Assembly: GCF_902833055.1 (NCBI RefSeq)
Contig: NZ_CADFEJ010000012.1
Location: forward strand, 62,001-126,000
Source of the DNA: Burkholderia territorii
GTDB lineage: Bacteria > Pseudomonadota > Gammaproteobacteria > Burkholderiales > Burkholderiaceae
DNA: 64,000 bases
Direction of reading: 5' to 3'
Shown here: positions 16,730-27,823 of the stretch, one piece after another
Layout: every line of letters starts with the position of its first letter
Numbering within the stretch: the first letter of the stretch is position 1
Made by a program: the position numbers and the translations under genes
The notes under the pieces: model-generated
What the model saw: only the letters and a program-made list of their open reading frames with translations
Databases searched by the model: none
Told to the model about the DNA's origin: nothing

Positions 16730-18259
16730 TCAATGCAGCCGAATCGTCGTGTTCACCGGGCCGGCCGTCGTGTCGTCGTCGAACCAGCGCGCGGTGACCG
16801 TCTTCGTCTGCGTGTAGAACTGCACGACCTGCTTGCCGTACGGGCCGAGATCGCCGAGCTTCGAGCCCCGCGAGCCGGTGAAGCTGAAGTACGGGACCGG
16901 CACCGGAATCGGGATGTTGATGCCGACCTGGCCGACGTCGATCTCGCTCTGGAACTTGCGCGCGGCCGCGCCGCTCTGCGTGAAGATGCCGACGCCGTTG
17001 CCCATCGGATTCGCATTGACGAGCGCGATCGCTTCGTCGAGCGTGTCGACTTCCATCACGATCAGCACCGGCCCGAAAATTTCATGCGTGTAGACCGTCA
17101 TGTCGGGCGTCACGCCGGAGAAAATCGTCGGCCCGATGAAGTTGCCTTCCTCGAAGCCGGGCACCTTCACGTCGCGGCCGTCGAGCTCGAGCTTCGCGCC
17201 TTCCTTGATGCCCGTGTCGATCAGCGACAGGATGCGCGCCTTCGCGCCGCGCGACACGACCGGCCCGACGTCGGTGCCCGCCTCCGAGCCCGCGTTGACT
17301 TTCAGCAGCTTCGCCTTCGCGACGATGTCCGGCAGCCAGTCGCGCGCCGCGCCGACGAGCACCGCGACCGAGGTTGCCATGCAGCGCTGGCCGGCCGCGC
17401 CGAAGCCCGCGCCAACCAGCGCGTTGATCGCCTGCTCGCGGTTCGCGTCGGGCAGCAGGATCGCGTGGTTCTTCGCGCCCATCATCGACTGCACGCGCTT
17501 GCCGTGCTGGCTGCCGAGGTTGTACACGTGCGTGCCGACGGCCGTCGAGCCGACGAACGAGATCGCCTTCACGAGCGGATGCGTGCAGATCGCGTCGACC
17601 ACTTCCTTGCCGCCGTGCACGACGTTCAGCACACCTTTCGGAATACCGGCCTCGATCGCCAGTTCGACGAGCTCCATCGTCGACATCGGATCCTGCTCCG
17701 ATGGCTTCAGCACGAACGTGTTGCCGCACACGATCGCCATCGGGAACATCCACAGCGGAATCATCGCGGGGAAGTTGAACGGCGTGATGCCCGCGCATAC
17801 GCCGAGCGGCTGGCGCAGCGTGTAGGTGTCGACGCCGCCGGCGACGTTCTCCGCGAATTCGCCGAGCTGCAGCGTGCCGACCGAACACGCGTGTTCGACC
17901 ACTTCGAGGCCGCGGAAGATGTCGCCTTCGGCATCGGGCAGCGTCTTGCCCTGCTCGGCCGTCAGCGTCTTCGCGATGCGCTGCTGGTTCGCGCGCACGA
18001 GGTCCTGGAACTTCAGCATCACGCGCATGCGCGCGGAAATCGGCGTGTTCTTCCACGTCGCATACGCGGCGTGCGCGGCCTGCACGGCCGCGTCGACTTC
18101 CGCGACGGTCGCGAGCGGCACGCGCGCGAGCACCTGCTGCGTCGCCGGATTGACGATGTCGCGCCACTCGCTCGTGGTGGACTCGACGAAGGCGCCGTCG
18201 ATCAGCAGCTTGACCGTCGGCACGTCTTGCCCCGTGCGGGGCGTCGGATTCGCGTTCAT
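16730..18259 (-). CDS. mmsA: Methylmalonate-semialdehyde dehydrogenase (CoA-acylating)
   Basis: A 509-aa aldehyde dehydrogenase superfamily member. It shows the MMSDH features [20 protein letters not shown] (substrate/NAD region), [10 protein letters not shown] and the Cys-containing block [14 protein letters not shown] with the catalytic Cys (about 290). It converts methylmalonate semialdehyde to propionyl-CoA, the last step of valine degradation. AAGGAG stands 9 nt upstream of the ATG. Confidence 0.96.
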   Translation of the reverse strand: MNANPTPRTGQDVPTVKLLIDGAFVESTTSEWRDIVNPATQQVLARVPLATVAEVDAAVQAAHAAYATWKNTPISARMRVMLKFQDLVRANQQRIAKTLTAEQGKTLPDAEGDIFRGLEVVEHACSVGTLQLGEFAENVAGGVDTYTLRQPLGVCAGITPFNFPAMIPLWMFPMAIVCGNTFVLKPSEQDPMSTMELVELAIEAGIPKGVLNVVHGGKEVVDAICTHPLVKAISFVGSTAVGTHVYNLGSQHGKRVQSMMGAKNHAILLPDANREQAINALVGAGFGAAGQRCMATSVAVLVGAARDWLPDIVAKAKLLKVNAGSEAGTDVGPVVSRGAKARILSLIDTGIKEGAKLELDGRDVKVPGFEEGNFIGPTIFSGVTPDMTVYTHEIFGPVLIVMEVDTLDEAIALVNANPMGNGVGIFTQSGAAARKFQSEIDVGQVGINIPIPVPVPYFSFTGSRGSKLGDLGPYGKQVVQFYTQTKTVTARWFDDDTTAGPVNTTIRLH

Positions 18260-18373
18260 CGATGCATTCTCCTTGCAGTGGGCCGCGCAGCGTCACGCCA
18301 CGCGCGGCCGGTTCGATCGGTACCGCGGGCGACGGCCGCGACATGCGGCACGCACGGCCCGCGACAGGTCATT

Positions 18374-20080
18374 TCATTTCAGTTCGGCGGCGAAATCTTC
18401 TTCCCAGTATTCGCCGGGCATCCGCGTGGCCGCGTCGTCGCCGCGCTCGATCTCGCGGCGGCGCAGCTCGACGCGGCGGATCTTCCCCGAGATGGTCTTC
18501 GGCAACTCCGCGAATTGCAGGCGGCGGATGCGCTTGTAGGGCGCGAGCTTTTCGCGCGAGAAGCGGAAGATCTCCAGCGCGAGCGCTGGGCTTTCCTCGT
18601 AGCCCTGGCGCAGCGCGATGAAGGTCTTCGGCACCGACAGCCGCACCGGGTCCGGGCTCGGCACGACGGCCGCTTCCGCGATCGCCGGATGCTCGATCAG
18701 CACGCTTTCCAGTTCGAACGGGCTCAGCCGGTAGTCGGACGACTTGAACACGTCGTCCGCGCGGCCGATGTAGACGTAGTAGCCGTCGTCGCGGCGCATC
18801 GCGATGTCCGACGTGCGGTAATGGCCGTCGCGCATCGCGTGGGCCGTCGCGTCGGGATTGTTCGCATAGCCGGTCATCAGCCCGACCGGGCGCGCCGCGC
18901 CCGCGCCGATCGGCAGCGCGACCTCGCCTTCGTCGACGGGCGCGCCGTCCGGATCGAGCAGCGCGATCCGGTAGCCGGGCAGCGGCCGGCCCATCGAACC
19001 GGGGACGACGGGCTGGCCCGGCGTGTTGCCGATCAGGCAGGTGGTCTCGGTCTGGCCGTAGCCGTCGCGAATCGTGATGCCCCACGCCTTCTTCACGCGC
19101 TCGATGATCTCGGGATTCAGCGGCTCGCCCGCGCCGACGATCTCGCGCAGCTTCACGTCGAACGCCGCGAGCGGCTGCTGCACGAGCATGCGCCACACGG
19201 TCGGCGGCGCGCACAGCGTGGTCACCTGGTATTTGACGAGCGCATCGAGCACGACCTTCGGCTCGAAGCGCGCGTAGTTGAACGCGAACACGCACGCCTG
19301 CGCATTCCACGGCGCGAAGAAGCAGCTCCACGCATGCTTAGCCCAGCCCGGCGAGCTGATGTTCCAGTGAATGTCGCCCGGCTGCAGGCCGACCCAGTAC
19401 ATCGTCGACAGGTGCCCGACCGGATAGGTGCGATGCGTATGCTCGACGAGCTTCGGCTTCGACGTCGTGCCCGACGTGAAGTACAGCAGCATCGGATCGT
19501 TCGCGTGCGTGACGGCGTCCGGCTCGAATGCGGCGCTTGCCGCGTAGCCGTCGTTCATCGCGAGCCAGCCCGCGCGCGGCGCCCCGGCGACGATCTTCCG
19601 CTCGAGGCCGAGATCGGCCTGCTCGAACTTCGCGGTTTCGTTCTCGTCGACGATCGCGTATTTCGCGCCGCCGATCTGCACGCGATCGCGCACGTCGTCG
19701 GCCGACAGTTGCGTGGTCGCGGGCAGCACGATCGCGCCGAGCTTCATCGCGGCGAGCATCGCGTCCCACAGCTCGACACGGTTCGGCAGCATCAGCAGGA
19801 TCCGGTCGCCGCGCCCGACGCCGATGCCGCGCAGCCAGTTCGCGATTCGCGACGAGCGCTCGGACATCTGCGCGAACGAATACGGGTCGCCCGTGCCGGT
19901 TGCCGCGTCGACGATCCACAGCGCGGGCCGGTCGTTGCCGCGCGCCATCGGGTCGAAATAATCGAGCGCCCAGTTGAACGCATCGAGCACCGGCCATTCG
20001 AAATCGCGGCAAGCGGTTTCGTAGTCGGTGCGATGGCGCAGCAGAAAGTCGCGTGCGTCCAGGAATGCCTGTACCGTCAT
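18374..20080 (-). CDS. AMP-forming acyl-CoA synthetase
   Basis: A 568-aa ANL-superfamily enzyme. It shows A3 as YFTSGTTSKPKL (about 195-206), A5 as DGYGQTETT (about 330), A7 as YRTSDIA, and the C-terminal A10 Lys in KTISGKIRRVEL (about 538). The length and N-terminus match medium-chain (ACSM-like) synthetases. Its place in the operon suggests activation of isobutyrate, propionate or another short branched acid to the CoA ester; the substrate is inferred. GGAGA stands before ATG 20080. The frame continues upstream into a non-credible extension. Confidence 0.9.
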   Translation of the reverse strand: MTVQAFLDARDFLLRHRTDYETACRDFEWPVLDAFNWALDYFDPMARGNDRPALWIVDAATGTGDPYSFAQMSERSSRIANWLRGIGVGRGDRILLMLPNRVELWDAMLAAMKLGAIVLPATTQLSADDVRDRVQIGGAKYAIVDENETAKFEQADLGLERKIVAGAPRAGWLAMNDGYAASAAFEPDAVTHANDPMLLYFTSGTTSKPKLVEHTHRTYPVGHLSTMYWVGLQPGDIHWNISSPGWAKHAWSCFFAPWNAQACVFAFNYARFEPKVVLDALVKYQVTTLCAPPTVWRMLVQQPLAAFDVKLREIVGAGEPLNPEIIERVKKAWGITIRDGYGQTETTCLIGNTPGQPVVPGSMGRPLPGYRIALLDPDGAPVDEGEVALPIGAGAARPVGLMTGYANNPDATAHAMRDGHYRTSDIAMRRDDGYYVYIGRADDVFKSSDYRLSPFELESVLIEHPAIAEAAVVPSPDPVRLSVPKTFIALRQGYEESPALALEIFRFSREKLAPYKRIRRLQFAELPKTISGKIRRVELRRREIERGDDAATRMPGEYWEEDFAAELK

Positions 20081-20270
20081 CGTGTCGTCTCCGTCCAGTC
20101 TCCATGCCCAGCGGTCAACCGGCTCACGCGCTGCAGCGCATGCCCGGTTCCGTGTTGCGCGGCGCACGGTCACGTCGTTGCGTGCCGCGTTCGTCGCGCT
20201 GCCCTCGTGCCCTGCCTGATTGCGTGCCTGTCTCGTTGTTTGCGTTCTTGCCCGTGGAGCGCGTGCCGAC

Positions 20271-21517
<1,247 letters not shown>

Positions 21518-21541
21518 GTTTTTGCCATACCGGCGGCTTCG

Positions 21542-22576
21542 ATGAAGCAGGAAGAGAGAGGAACCATCGCGATCAGCCTCGTCGCCTACAGCGTCGCGCT
21601 CGCCACCCGGCGCGGCGTCGCGGCCGAGCCGCTGCTCGCGCAGGCCGGCATCGCGCCGGCGCTGCTCGCGCAACCGCGTTCGCGGGTGTCCGCGCAGCAA
21701 TACGGCGCGCTGTGGAACGCCATTGCGCGCGCGCTCGACGACGAGTTTTTCGGGCAGGATAGCCACCCGATGCGCAGCGGCAGCTTCATTGCGATGAGCC
21801 AGGCGGCGCTGTCCGCGCACGACGGTCTGCACGCGATGGCGCGCGCGGTGAACTTCATGCACTGCGTGCTCGACGACCTGCACGCGGAGCTCGACGCCAA
21901 CCCGCAGCGCGTGCGGCTGCGTTTCGTGCACCGCAACAGCACGGCCGCGCCCGCGATGTTCACGTATGCGACCTATTTCATCATCGTGTACGGCCTCACC
22001 TGCTGGCTGATCGGGCGGCGCATTCCGGTGCTGCATGCGAGCTTTCGCTGCGACACGCCGCCGGCCGACCACGAATATCCGTCGATGCTGTGCGACGACA
22101 TGCGCTTCAACCAGCCCGATTCGTATGTCGATTTCGATCCCGAATTCGCGACGCTGCCGGTGGTGCAGAACGCCAGGACGCTGAAAACGTTTCTGCGCAA
22201 CGCGCCGGCCAGCTTCATCGTCAAGTACCGCAACCCGAACGCGCTCGCGCAACGCGTGCGCACGGTGCTGCGCGGCATGCCGCCCGCCGCATGGCCCGGC
22301 GCCGACGGGATGGCCGCGCGGCTGCACGTGGCCGAGGCGACGCTGCGCCGCAAGCTGCACCAGGAAGGCCATGCGTACCAGTCGATCAAGGACACGCTGC
22401 GGCGCGACCTCGCATTCGAGGCGCTGGCCGATCCGTCGCGGACCATCGCCGATGTCGCGGCCGCCACCGGCTTCGCGGAACCGAGCGCGTTCTACCGCGC
22501 GTTTCGCAAGTGGAGCGGGCGCAGCCCGGCCGAATATCGGGAAGAGGCGCTCGCGCGCGGCGGCGGCGCCGGCTGA
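21542..22576 (+). CDS. AraC-family regulator (OruR/ArgR-type), divergent from the valine operon
   Basis: A 344-aa protein. Residues 15-210 form the Arabinose_bd-type sensory domain (SRVSAQQYGALWNAI is typical), and the C-terminal AraC HTH spans about 235-335 with RTIADVAAATGFAEPSAFYRAFRKWSG. It is transcribed away from the acyl-CoA dehydrogenase gene across a 137-nt gap and so is the prime candidate activator of the mms operon; in Pseudomonas the AraC-type MmsR plays that role. The effector is unknown. Confidence 0.9.
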   Translation: MKQEERGTIAISLVAYSVALATRRGVAAEPLLAQAGIAPALLAQPRSRVSAQQYGALWNAIARALDDEFFGQDSHPMRSGSFIAMSQAALSAHDGLHAMARAVNFMHCVLDDLHAELDANPQRVRLRFVHRNSTAAPAMFTYATYFIIVYGLTCWLIGRRIPVLHASFRCDTPPADHEYPSMLCDDMRFNQPDSYVDFDPEFATLPVVQNARTLKTFLRNAPASFIVKYRNPNALAQRVRTVLRGMPPAAWPGADGMAARLHVAEATLRRKLHQEGHAYQSIKDTLRRDLAFEALADPSRTIADVAAATGFAEPSAFYRAFRKWSGRSPAEYREEALARGGGAG

Positions 22577-22697
22577 ATCCGCGGCCTGCCCGTCCGCCTT
22601 CGCGCTTTCCGCCGAAACCGCCTAATCTTCAAGCATCGGGCCAACGCCCTTTCCGCGAGCCGGACGGCGTGCGGCCGCGCGCCGCCCGGACGCCCCG

Positions 22698-24248
22698 ATG
22701 CGCATTCACCGTCATGGGCCGCCGCCTGCATCGGCGGGCGGCCGCCCCCGTCACCCGCTGTCCGCGCGGGTCGCGCGCGCCGCGCTGTTCGCGGCGCTGC
22801 TCGTCGTGTGCGCGGCGGTTGCTGCCCCGCCTCCCACCGCCGCGCCCGCGGCCGTGCCGCCGGTGTTCGTGATTCCGGTCAACGGTGCGATCGGGCCGGC
22901 CAGCGCCGACTTCATCGTCCGCTCGCTCGAGCGCGCGGCACGCGAGCACGCGCCGCTCGCGATCCTGCAACTCGATACGCCCGGCGGGCTCGATACGTCG
23001 ATGCGGCAGATCATCAAGGCGATCCTGGGCTCGCCGGTGCCGGTCGCCGCGTTCGTCGCGCCGGGCGGTGCGCGGGCCGCGAGCGCCGGTACTTATATCG
23101 TCTACGCGAGCCACATCGCCGCGATGGCGCCGGGCACCAATCTCGGCGCCGCGTCGCCGGTGCAGTTCGGTATCGGCGGTGGCGCGCCGGGTGCGCCCCG
23201 GCCGGCGCCGGCGGGGGCGTCGGGAGCAGTCGGGGCGTCCGGCGCATCCGCGTCGCCGGCCGAGTTGCCGAACGACACGCAATCGACGGAGATCCGCAAG
23301 GCGACGCAGGACGCCGCCGCGTACATCCGCGGCCTCGCGCAGTTGCGCGGACGCAATGCCGAATGGGCGGAGCGCGCGGTGCGCGAGGCATTGAGCCTGT
23401 CGGCGACCGAAGCGCGCGCGCAACATGTCGTCGACCTGATCGCGCAGGATCCGGCCGACCTCGCGCGCCAGCTCGACGGCCGCACCGTGACGACGACAGC
23501 CGGCACGCTGCACGTCGCGACCGCGCACGCGCCGCTCGTCGTGCTCGCGCCCGACTGGCGCAGCCGCTTCCTGTCGATCATCGCCGATCCGAACGTCGCG
23601 CTGATCCTGCTGACGATCGGCATCTACGGCCTGTTCTTCGAATTCGCGAACCCGGGCTTCGTGCTGCCGGGTGTCGCGGGCACCATCTGCCTGCTGATCG
23701 GGCTGTTCGCGATGCAACTGCTGCCGATCAGCTACGCGGGCCTCGGGCTCGTGCTGCTCGGTCTCGGCTGCCTCGTCGCCGAGGCATTCCTGCCGACCTT
23801 CGGCGTGCTGGGTTTCGGCGGAATCGTGTCGTTCACGATCGGCGCGCTGATGCTGATCGACACCGACGTACCGGGCTACGGCATTCCGTGGCCGGTGATC
23901 GCGGGCCTCGCGCTCGGCGGCGGACTGCTCGTCGCGCTCGTGTCGAGCGTCGCGCTGCGCGCGCGGCGGCGGCCGGTCGTGACGGGTGCCGAGGCGATCG
24001 TCGGCAGCATCGGCGAAGTGCTCGACGATGGCTTGCTCGCCGACCAGCCGCAGGATGCAGCCGGCCCCGCACCGTCGGCCGCGGGCTGGGCGCGCGTGCA
24101 CGGCGAGCGCTGGCGCGTCGCGAGCAGCACGCCGCTGGCGGCGGGCTGCCGCGTACGCGTCACCGGCCGCCACGGGCTGACGCTCACCGTCGCGCCGCTC
24201 TACGACATGCCGGCGCAAGAACGACAACACCAGGGAGCACCGTCATGA
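22698..24248 (+). CDS. NfeD-family membrane serine protease (NfeD1 type)
   Basis: A 516-aa protein. An N-terminal signal segment (about 24-43) is followed by a ClpP-like/S49-type protease domain: [11 protein letters not shown] (92-102), the nucleophile Ser in [14 protein letters not shown] (Ser129) and the general-base Lys in [13 protein letters not shown] (Lys201). Four or five helices at about 295-420 and a soluble NfeD OB-fold domain (about 435-516) follow. Between Ser and Lys lies an unusual Gly/Ala/Pro/Ser-rich insert (about 158-188). Family members cleave stomatin-like partners, and here the next gene is a slipin whose ATG overlaps this stop by ATGA. Confidence 0.92.
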   Translation: MRIHRHGPPPASAGGRPRHPLSARVARAALFAALLVVCAAVAAPPPTAAPAAVPPVFVIPVNGAIGPASADFIVRSLERAAREHAPLAILQLDTPGGLDTSMRQIIKAILGSPVPVAAFVAPGGARAASAGTYIVYASHIAAMAPGTNLGAASPVQFGIGGGAPGAPRPAPAGASGAVGASGASASPAELPNDTQSTEIRKATQDAAAYIRGLAQLRGRNAEWAERAVREALSLSATEARAQHVVDLIAQDPADLARQLDGRTVTTTAGTLHVATAHAPLVVLAPDWRSRFLSIIADPNVALILLTIGIYGLFFEFANPGFVLPGVAGTICLLIGLFAMQLLPISYAGLGLVLLGLGCLVAEAFLPTFGVLGFGGIVSFTIGALMLIDTDVPGYGIPWPVIAGLALGGGLLVALVSSVALRARRRPVVTGAEAIVGSIGEVLDDGLLADQPQDAAGPAPSAAGWARVHGERWRVASSTPLAAGCRVRVTGRHGLTLTVAPLYDMPAQERQHQGAPS

Positions 24249-25018
24249 TGGGCTACACGTTCGGCTTCAGCGGCGTCCTGATCGTCTTCGTCGTGGTGCT
24301 CGTCGCATCGTCGATCCGCATCTTCCGCGAGTACGAACGCGGCGTCGTGTTCATGCTCGGGCGGTTCTGGAAGGTCAAGGGCCCGGGGCTCGTGCTGATC
24401 ATCCCGATCGTCCAGCAGGTCGTGCGGATCGACCTGCGCACCGTCGTGTTCGACGTGCCCGCGCAGGACGTGATCACGCGCGACAACGTGTCGGTGAAGG
24501 TCAATGCGGTGGTGTATTTCCGCGTCGTCGATCCGGAGAAGGCCGTGATCCAGGTCGCACGCTTCTTCGAGGCGACGAGCCAGCTCGCGCAGACGACGTT
24601 GCGCGCGGTGCTCGGCAAGCACGAGCTCGACGCGTTGCTCGCCGAACGCGAGCAGCTGAATGCCGACATCCAGAAGACGCTCGACGCGCAGACCGATGCG
24701 TGGGGGATCAAGGTGTCGACGGTCGAGATCAAGCACGTCGACCTGAACGAAACGATGATCCGTGCGATCGCGCGGCAGGCCGAGGCCGAACGCGAACGAC
24801 GCGCGAAGGTGATTCACGCGGAAGGCGAATTGCAGGCATCGGAGAAGCTGCTGCAGGCGGCGCAGCGGCTTGCGCAGCAGCCGCAGGCGATGCAGCTGCG
24901 CTACTTGCAGACGCTGACGACGATCGCGGCCGACAAGAATTCGACGATCGTGTTTCCGCTGCCGGTCGACCTGCTGAGCGCGTTGCTGGACCGGTTGGGC
25001 CCGCGACGCGAGCATTGA
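24245..25018 (+). CDS. Slipin (stomatin/prohibitin-family SPFH protein)
   Basis: A 257-aa protein. An N-terminal membrane helix ([17 protein letters not shown], 8-24) is followed by the SPFH domain ([19 protein letters not shown] to about 190) and a helical region [21 protein letters not shown] that drives oligomerisation. The ATG overlaps the NfeD stop (24245-24248); a second ATG directly follows. NfeD-slipin pairs are thought to organise membrane microdomains and protein quality control. Confidence 0.95.
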   Translation: MMGYTFGFSGVLIVFVVVLVASSIRIFREYERGVVFMLGRFWKVKGPGLVLIIPIVQQVVRIDLRTVVFDVPAQDVITRDNVSVKVNAVVYFRVVDPEKAVIQVARFFEATSQLAQTTLRAVLGKHELDALLAEREQLNADIQKTLDAQTDAWGIKVSTVEIKHVDLNETMIRAIARQAEAERERRAKVIHAEGELQASEKLLQAAQRLAQQPQAMQLRYLQTLTTIAADKNSTIVFPLPVDLLSALLDRLGPRREH

Positions 25019-25105
25019 GACGCGCGGGCGTCGGCCCGCACGACGCCGCGACCGATGGCGGCGGGCGCGCGGCCGCGACGGCCCGGCGCCCGGCCCGGCC
25101 CGGCG

Positions 25106-26383
25106 TCAAGCCAGCAGCTTGCGCTCGCTCTTGCCGTACTTGATCGACTTCTCGTCCGGGATCATCAGGCCCGTGTGCTCGTCGCGGCCCTGCAGCAGGA
25201 AGCGCGCGTCCGGGTTGCCGATCTGTTCGGCCGCGAGCTTGCTGTCCGCGCCGATCTCGCCCTTCTTCATCCGGTTGACGATCACGCCGGCCGCGGTGTC
25301 CTTGAAGTCGCGCAGCATCCACGCGTCGCCGTCGCTGTCGCCGAACACCAGCAGCGGGCCGTAGCCCTTCTTCGACGCGAGCACGTTGCGAATGCCCACC
25401 GTCTTGCCGGGCCCCCAGTTGAAATGCCAGCCGGCCGGGTAAGTGCTCGTGTACTTGCCGTCCTGCATGTCGAGGCGCAGGCCGATCACGTTCTCGGGCG
25501 GCACGCCGTAGCCGTAGTTAGGATTGCCGGCGAATACGCGCACGACGTCGTCGAGCGACGCGGTGCTCACGTACACGTCGATGCCGTTCGCACGCAGCGT
25601 GTGCATCACCGCGCGGATTTCCTCGTGAATGCGGATGCCGTGGAAATGCGTGTCGGCCACCACGCCGGCCTTGCCCGGCAGCGACTTCGGGCTTTCGTAA
25701 CGGACCTTGCGCAGCGCGTCCCCGATGCCGTAGTTGTTCGACGCTTCCGCCATCGCCTGCAGCTCGGCGGTCGTCATGTTCTTGTAGAAGTAGATGATCC
25801 ACTTGTAGCCGACTTCGAGCGGATGCGTGTCGCAGATCGCGTCGTACATGAAGTACAGCTTCGCGCGGAAATCCTTGAACTGGTCGGTCTCGCGAATCTC
25901 GTCGAGGCTCTTGTCGCCGGCGAGGCCCTTGTAGTTCGCGTGGAGCCAGCGGTAGTCGGATTCGACGTCGGCGGCGAGATCCTCCATCGTCACCGGCTTG
26001 CCGTCAACGGTCGTGTAGTCCTTCATGAACGCGCCCTTCGGCACGTCCTTCCACATCACGCCGACGAACTCGTCGGGCGTCAGCTTGTACTGCAGATGGT
26101 TGATCTGGTACATCAGCAACGCCTCTTCGCAGTCGTTCATGATGCACGTGTTGTCCCAGTCGAACACCGCATACGGGCGGCGCTTTGCGTCGTAGTGCGC
26201 GCTCGCGACGCCATGCCGGTCGAGCACCGCCTGCAGGCGCGCGGCGTTGAACGGCGACCAGCGGCCCGGGTCCAGCGCGTCCGGCGCGGTCGTGCTCTTC
26301 GCGCCGGCCATGCCGGCCTTGAGCATCAGCGGCGTCGCGGCGGTCGCCGCGGCAAGGGTGTTCATGAACTGGCGGCGTTGCAT
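25106..26383 (-). CDS. Tat-exported HAD-superfamily phosphatase (phosphorylcholine phosphatase-like)
   Basis: A 425-aa protein with a twin-arginine signal (MQRRQFMNTLAAATAATPLM). HAD motif I is FDWDNTCIMND (Asp75/Asp77), motif II is VSTASLDD, and motif IV is VFGDSDGD. This set resembles Pseudomonas PchP, which hydrolyses phosphorylcholine in the periplasm. Length is close to a PchP precursor plus insertions. The substrate is inferred, not shown. GGAGA stands 7 nt before ATG 26383. It is monocistronic, convergent with slipin. Confidence 0.8.
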   Translation of the reverse strand: MQRRQFMNTLAAATAATPLMLKAGMAGAKSTTAPDALDPGRWSPFNAARLQAVLDRHGVASAHYDAKRRPYAVFDWDNTCIMNDCEEALLMYQINHLQYKLTPDEFVGVMWKDVPKGAFMKDYTTVDGKPVTMEDLAADVESDYRWLHANYKGLAGDKSLDEIRETDQFKDFRAKLYFMYDAICDTHPLEVGYKWIIYFYKNMTTAELQAMAEASNNYGIGDALRKVRYESPKSLPGKAGVVADTHFHGIRIHEEIRAVMHTLRANGIDVYVSTASLDDVVRVFAGNPNYGYGVPPENVIGLRLDMQDGKYTSTYPAGWHFNWGPGKTVGIRNVLASKKGYGPLLVFGDSDGDAWMLRDFKDTAAGVIVNRMKKGEIGADSKLAAEQIGNPDARFLLQGRDEHTGLMIPDEKSIKYGKSERKLLA

Positions 26384-26877
26384 GGTCTGTCTCCGTGGAA
26401 TGGTCGAGTCGGCCCGGGTCGCTGCCCCGCACGACGGGCGGCACACCGCCCCGGGAAGCCGGAACGGCTTCGAATTGGGGGCGAATGATGTGACGAAATT
26501 ATTTCGGCAATTTGACAGCGTCGCGCCGCGATACGACGCGGAGTTGATCCGGCGCGACATGGCGGGCCGGCGGCGGCGCGTCGCGCGCGCCTGAAGGCTG
26601 CGGCGCGCGGCACCCGCGCAAGGCGCCGGCCATCCGGCCCCCGACGCCCGAAAACCTAGAGCCCTCCCTCCATTTCGGGCTTCATTAGGAGAAGTCCTCA
26701 CCTCCGCGCCACGTCGAACCGGCTATGATCTTTACATCGATCAATGACACATTAAATGCTGACTGAATAATTCGCTCCAGGATCAACGGCGGCGGATGCA
26801 TTCCGGATCAGCGCCCAGCCTTGCACGAGCCCCGCGTTGCCGGCGCGCGAATGCAGGCCGATACATGGAGACGCATC
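26384..26877. other. Divergent intergenic region with a CGAAATTATTTCG palindrome
   Basis: 494 nt without a gene between the HAD phosphatase (minus) and the M24 gene (plus). The perfect palindrome CGAAAT-T-ATTTCG lies at 26494-26506, about 110 nt upstream of the phosphatase start, a plausible operator. Near 26724-26760 an AT-rich patch (TTTACA, CATTAAATG) precedes the M24 gene and may hold its promoter. Confidence 0.35.
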
Positions 26878-27774
26878 ATGCCCGATCATCCGCTGCCGGA
26901 AGTCCATCTCGACGAGCTGCCGCAATTCCGGGCGGTCCAGCAACTTGCCTATCGCTGCGTCGAGACCGTCGGCGCGATGCTCTATCCCGGCATCACCGAG
27001 AAGGAGGCCGCGCGCCTGCTGACCGAATGGCTGCAGGACAACGGCGTGCGCGATTGGCTGCACAAGCCGTTCGCATGGTTCGGCGACCGCACGGCGTTCG
27101 AAGGCTTCTCCGGCCTGAAGCATCTGGGCGGCTTCAACCTCGCGTTCTTCCCGAGCAATCGCCAGCTCGAAACCGACATGCCCGTGATCCTCGACGTCGC
27201 GCCCGTGCTCGACGGGATCGTCGCGGACGTCGGCTACGCGCACTGCCTCGGGCACAACCCCATCCTCGAGCAGCTTCAGGACGACCTGATGGACCATCGC
27301 GACATGATCGTGCGGCTCGTGAAGGAGCGCCGCCCGATGGCCGAGGTCGCGCAGGCGGTCGATGCGCTGTGCCGCCGCCAGGGCGTCGAGCCGCGCCACA
27401 AGGCGTATCCGTTCAAGGTGCTCGCGCACCGCGTCGCGAAGATCCACAAGCTGTCGACACCGCGTTTCGTCGCGCGCTTCGGGCTGAACGCGACGCGCAA
27501 CCTGCTGCTCGACCAGGGCCGCGCGGCGAAGCAGCAAGGCTGGTCGCCGCTGTGGTCGATCGACCGCCGCTCCGAACATGCGCCGGTGCCGGGCCTGTGG
27601 GCCGTGGAGCCGCATCTCGGCTTCGCCGGCGTCGGCGCGAAATTCGAGGAGCTGCTGGTGATCACCGACGACAACGCGTACTGGCTCGACGACGACCTGC
27701 CGCACGTGCGCCGCTGGCGCCGCCGCCAGGCCGAACGCGCGCAGGCCGTCGCGAGCGTGCGGGCCGCCGCCTGA
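26878..27774 (+). CDS. M24-family metallopeptidase-like protein
   Basis: A 298-aa cytoplasmic protein with the pita-bread layout: the first metal-ligand Asp pair in VILDVAPVLDGIVADVGYAH (about 102-121) and late Glu ligands in LWAVEPHLGF and KFEELLVITDD. Substrate unknown; Xaa-Pro aminopeptidases and creatinases share this fold. The start at 26878 has GGAG 8 nt upstream. It is followed after 49 nt by the EphD-like fusion, so the three plus-strand genes 26878-30550 look like one operon. Confidence 0.75.
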   Translation: MPDHPLPEVHLDELPQFRAVQQLAYRCVETVGAMLYPGITEKEAARLLTEWLQDNGVRDWLHKPFAWFGDRTAFEGFSGLKHLGGFNLAFFPSNRQLETDMPVILDVAPVLDGIVADVGYAHCLGHNPILEQLQDDLMDHRDMIVRLVKERRPMAEVAQAVDALCRRQGVEPRHKAYPFKVLAHRVAKIHKLSTPRFVARFGLNATRNLLLDQGRAAKQQGWSPLWSIDRRSEHAPVPGLWAVEPHLGFAGVGAKFEELLVITDDNAYWLDDDLPHVRRWRRRQAERAQAVASVRAAA

Positions 27775-27823
27775 CGCGTACGCCCCGCGCCCTTCTCCCG
27801 AATCCCTGAACGACGGACTCACG

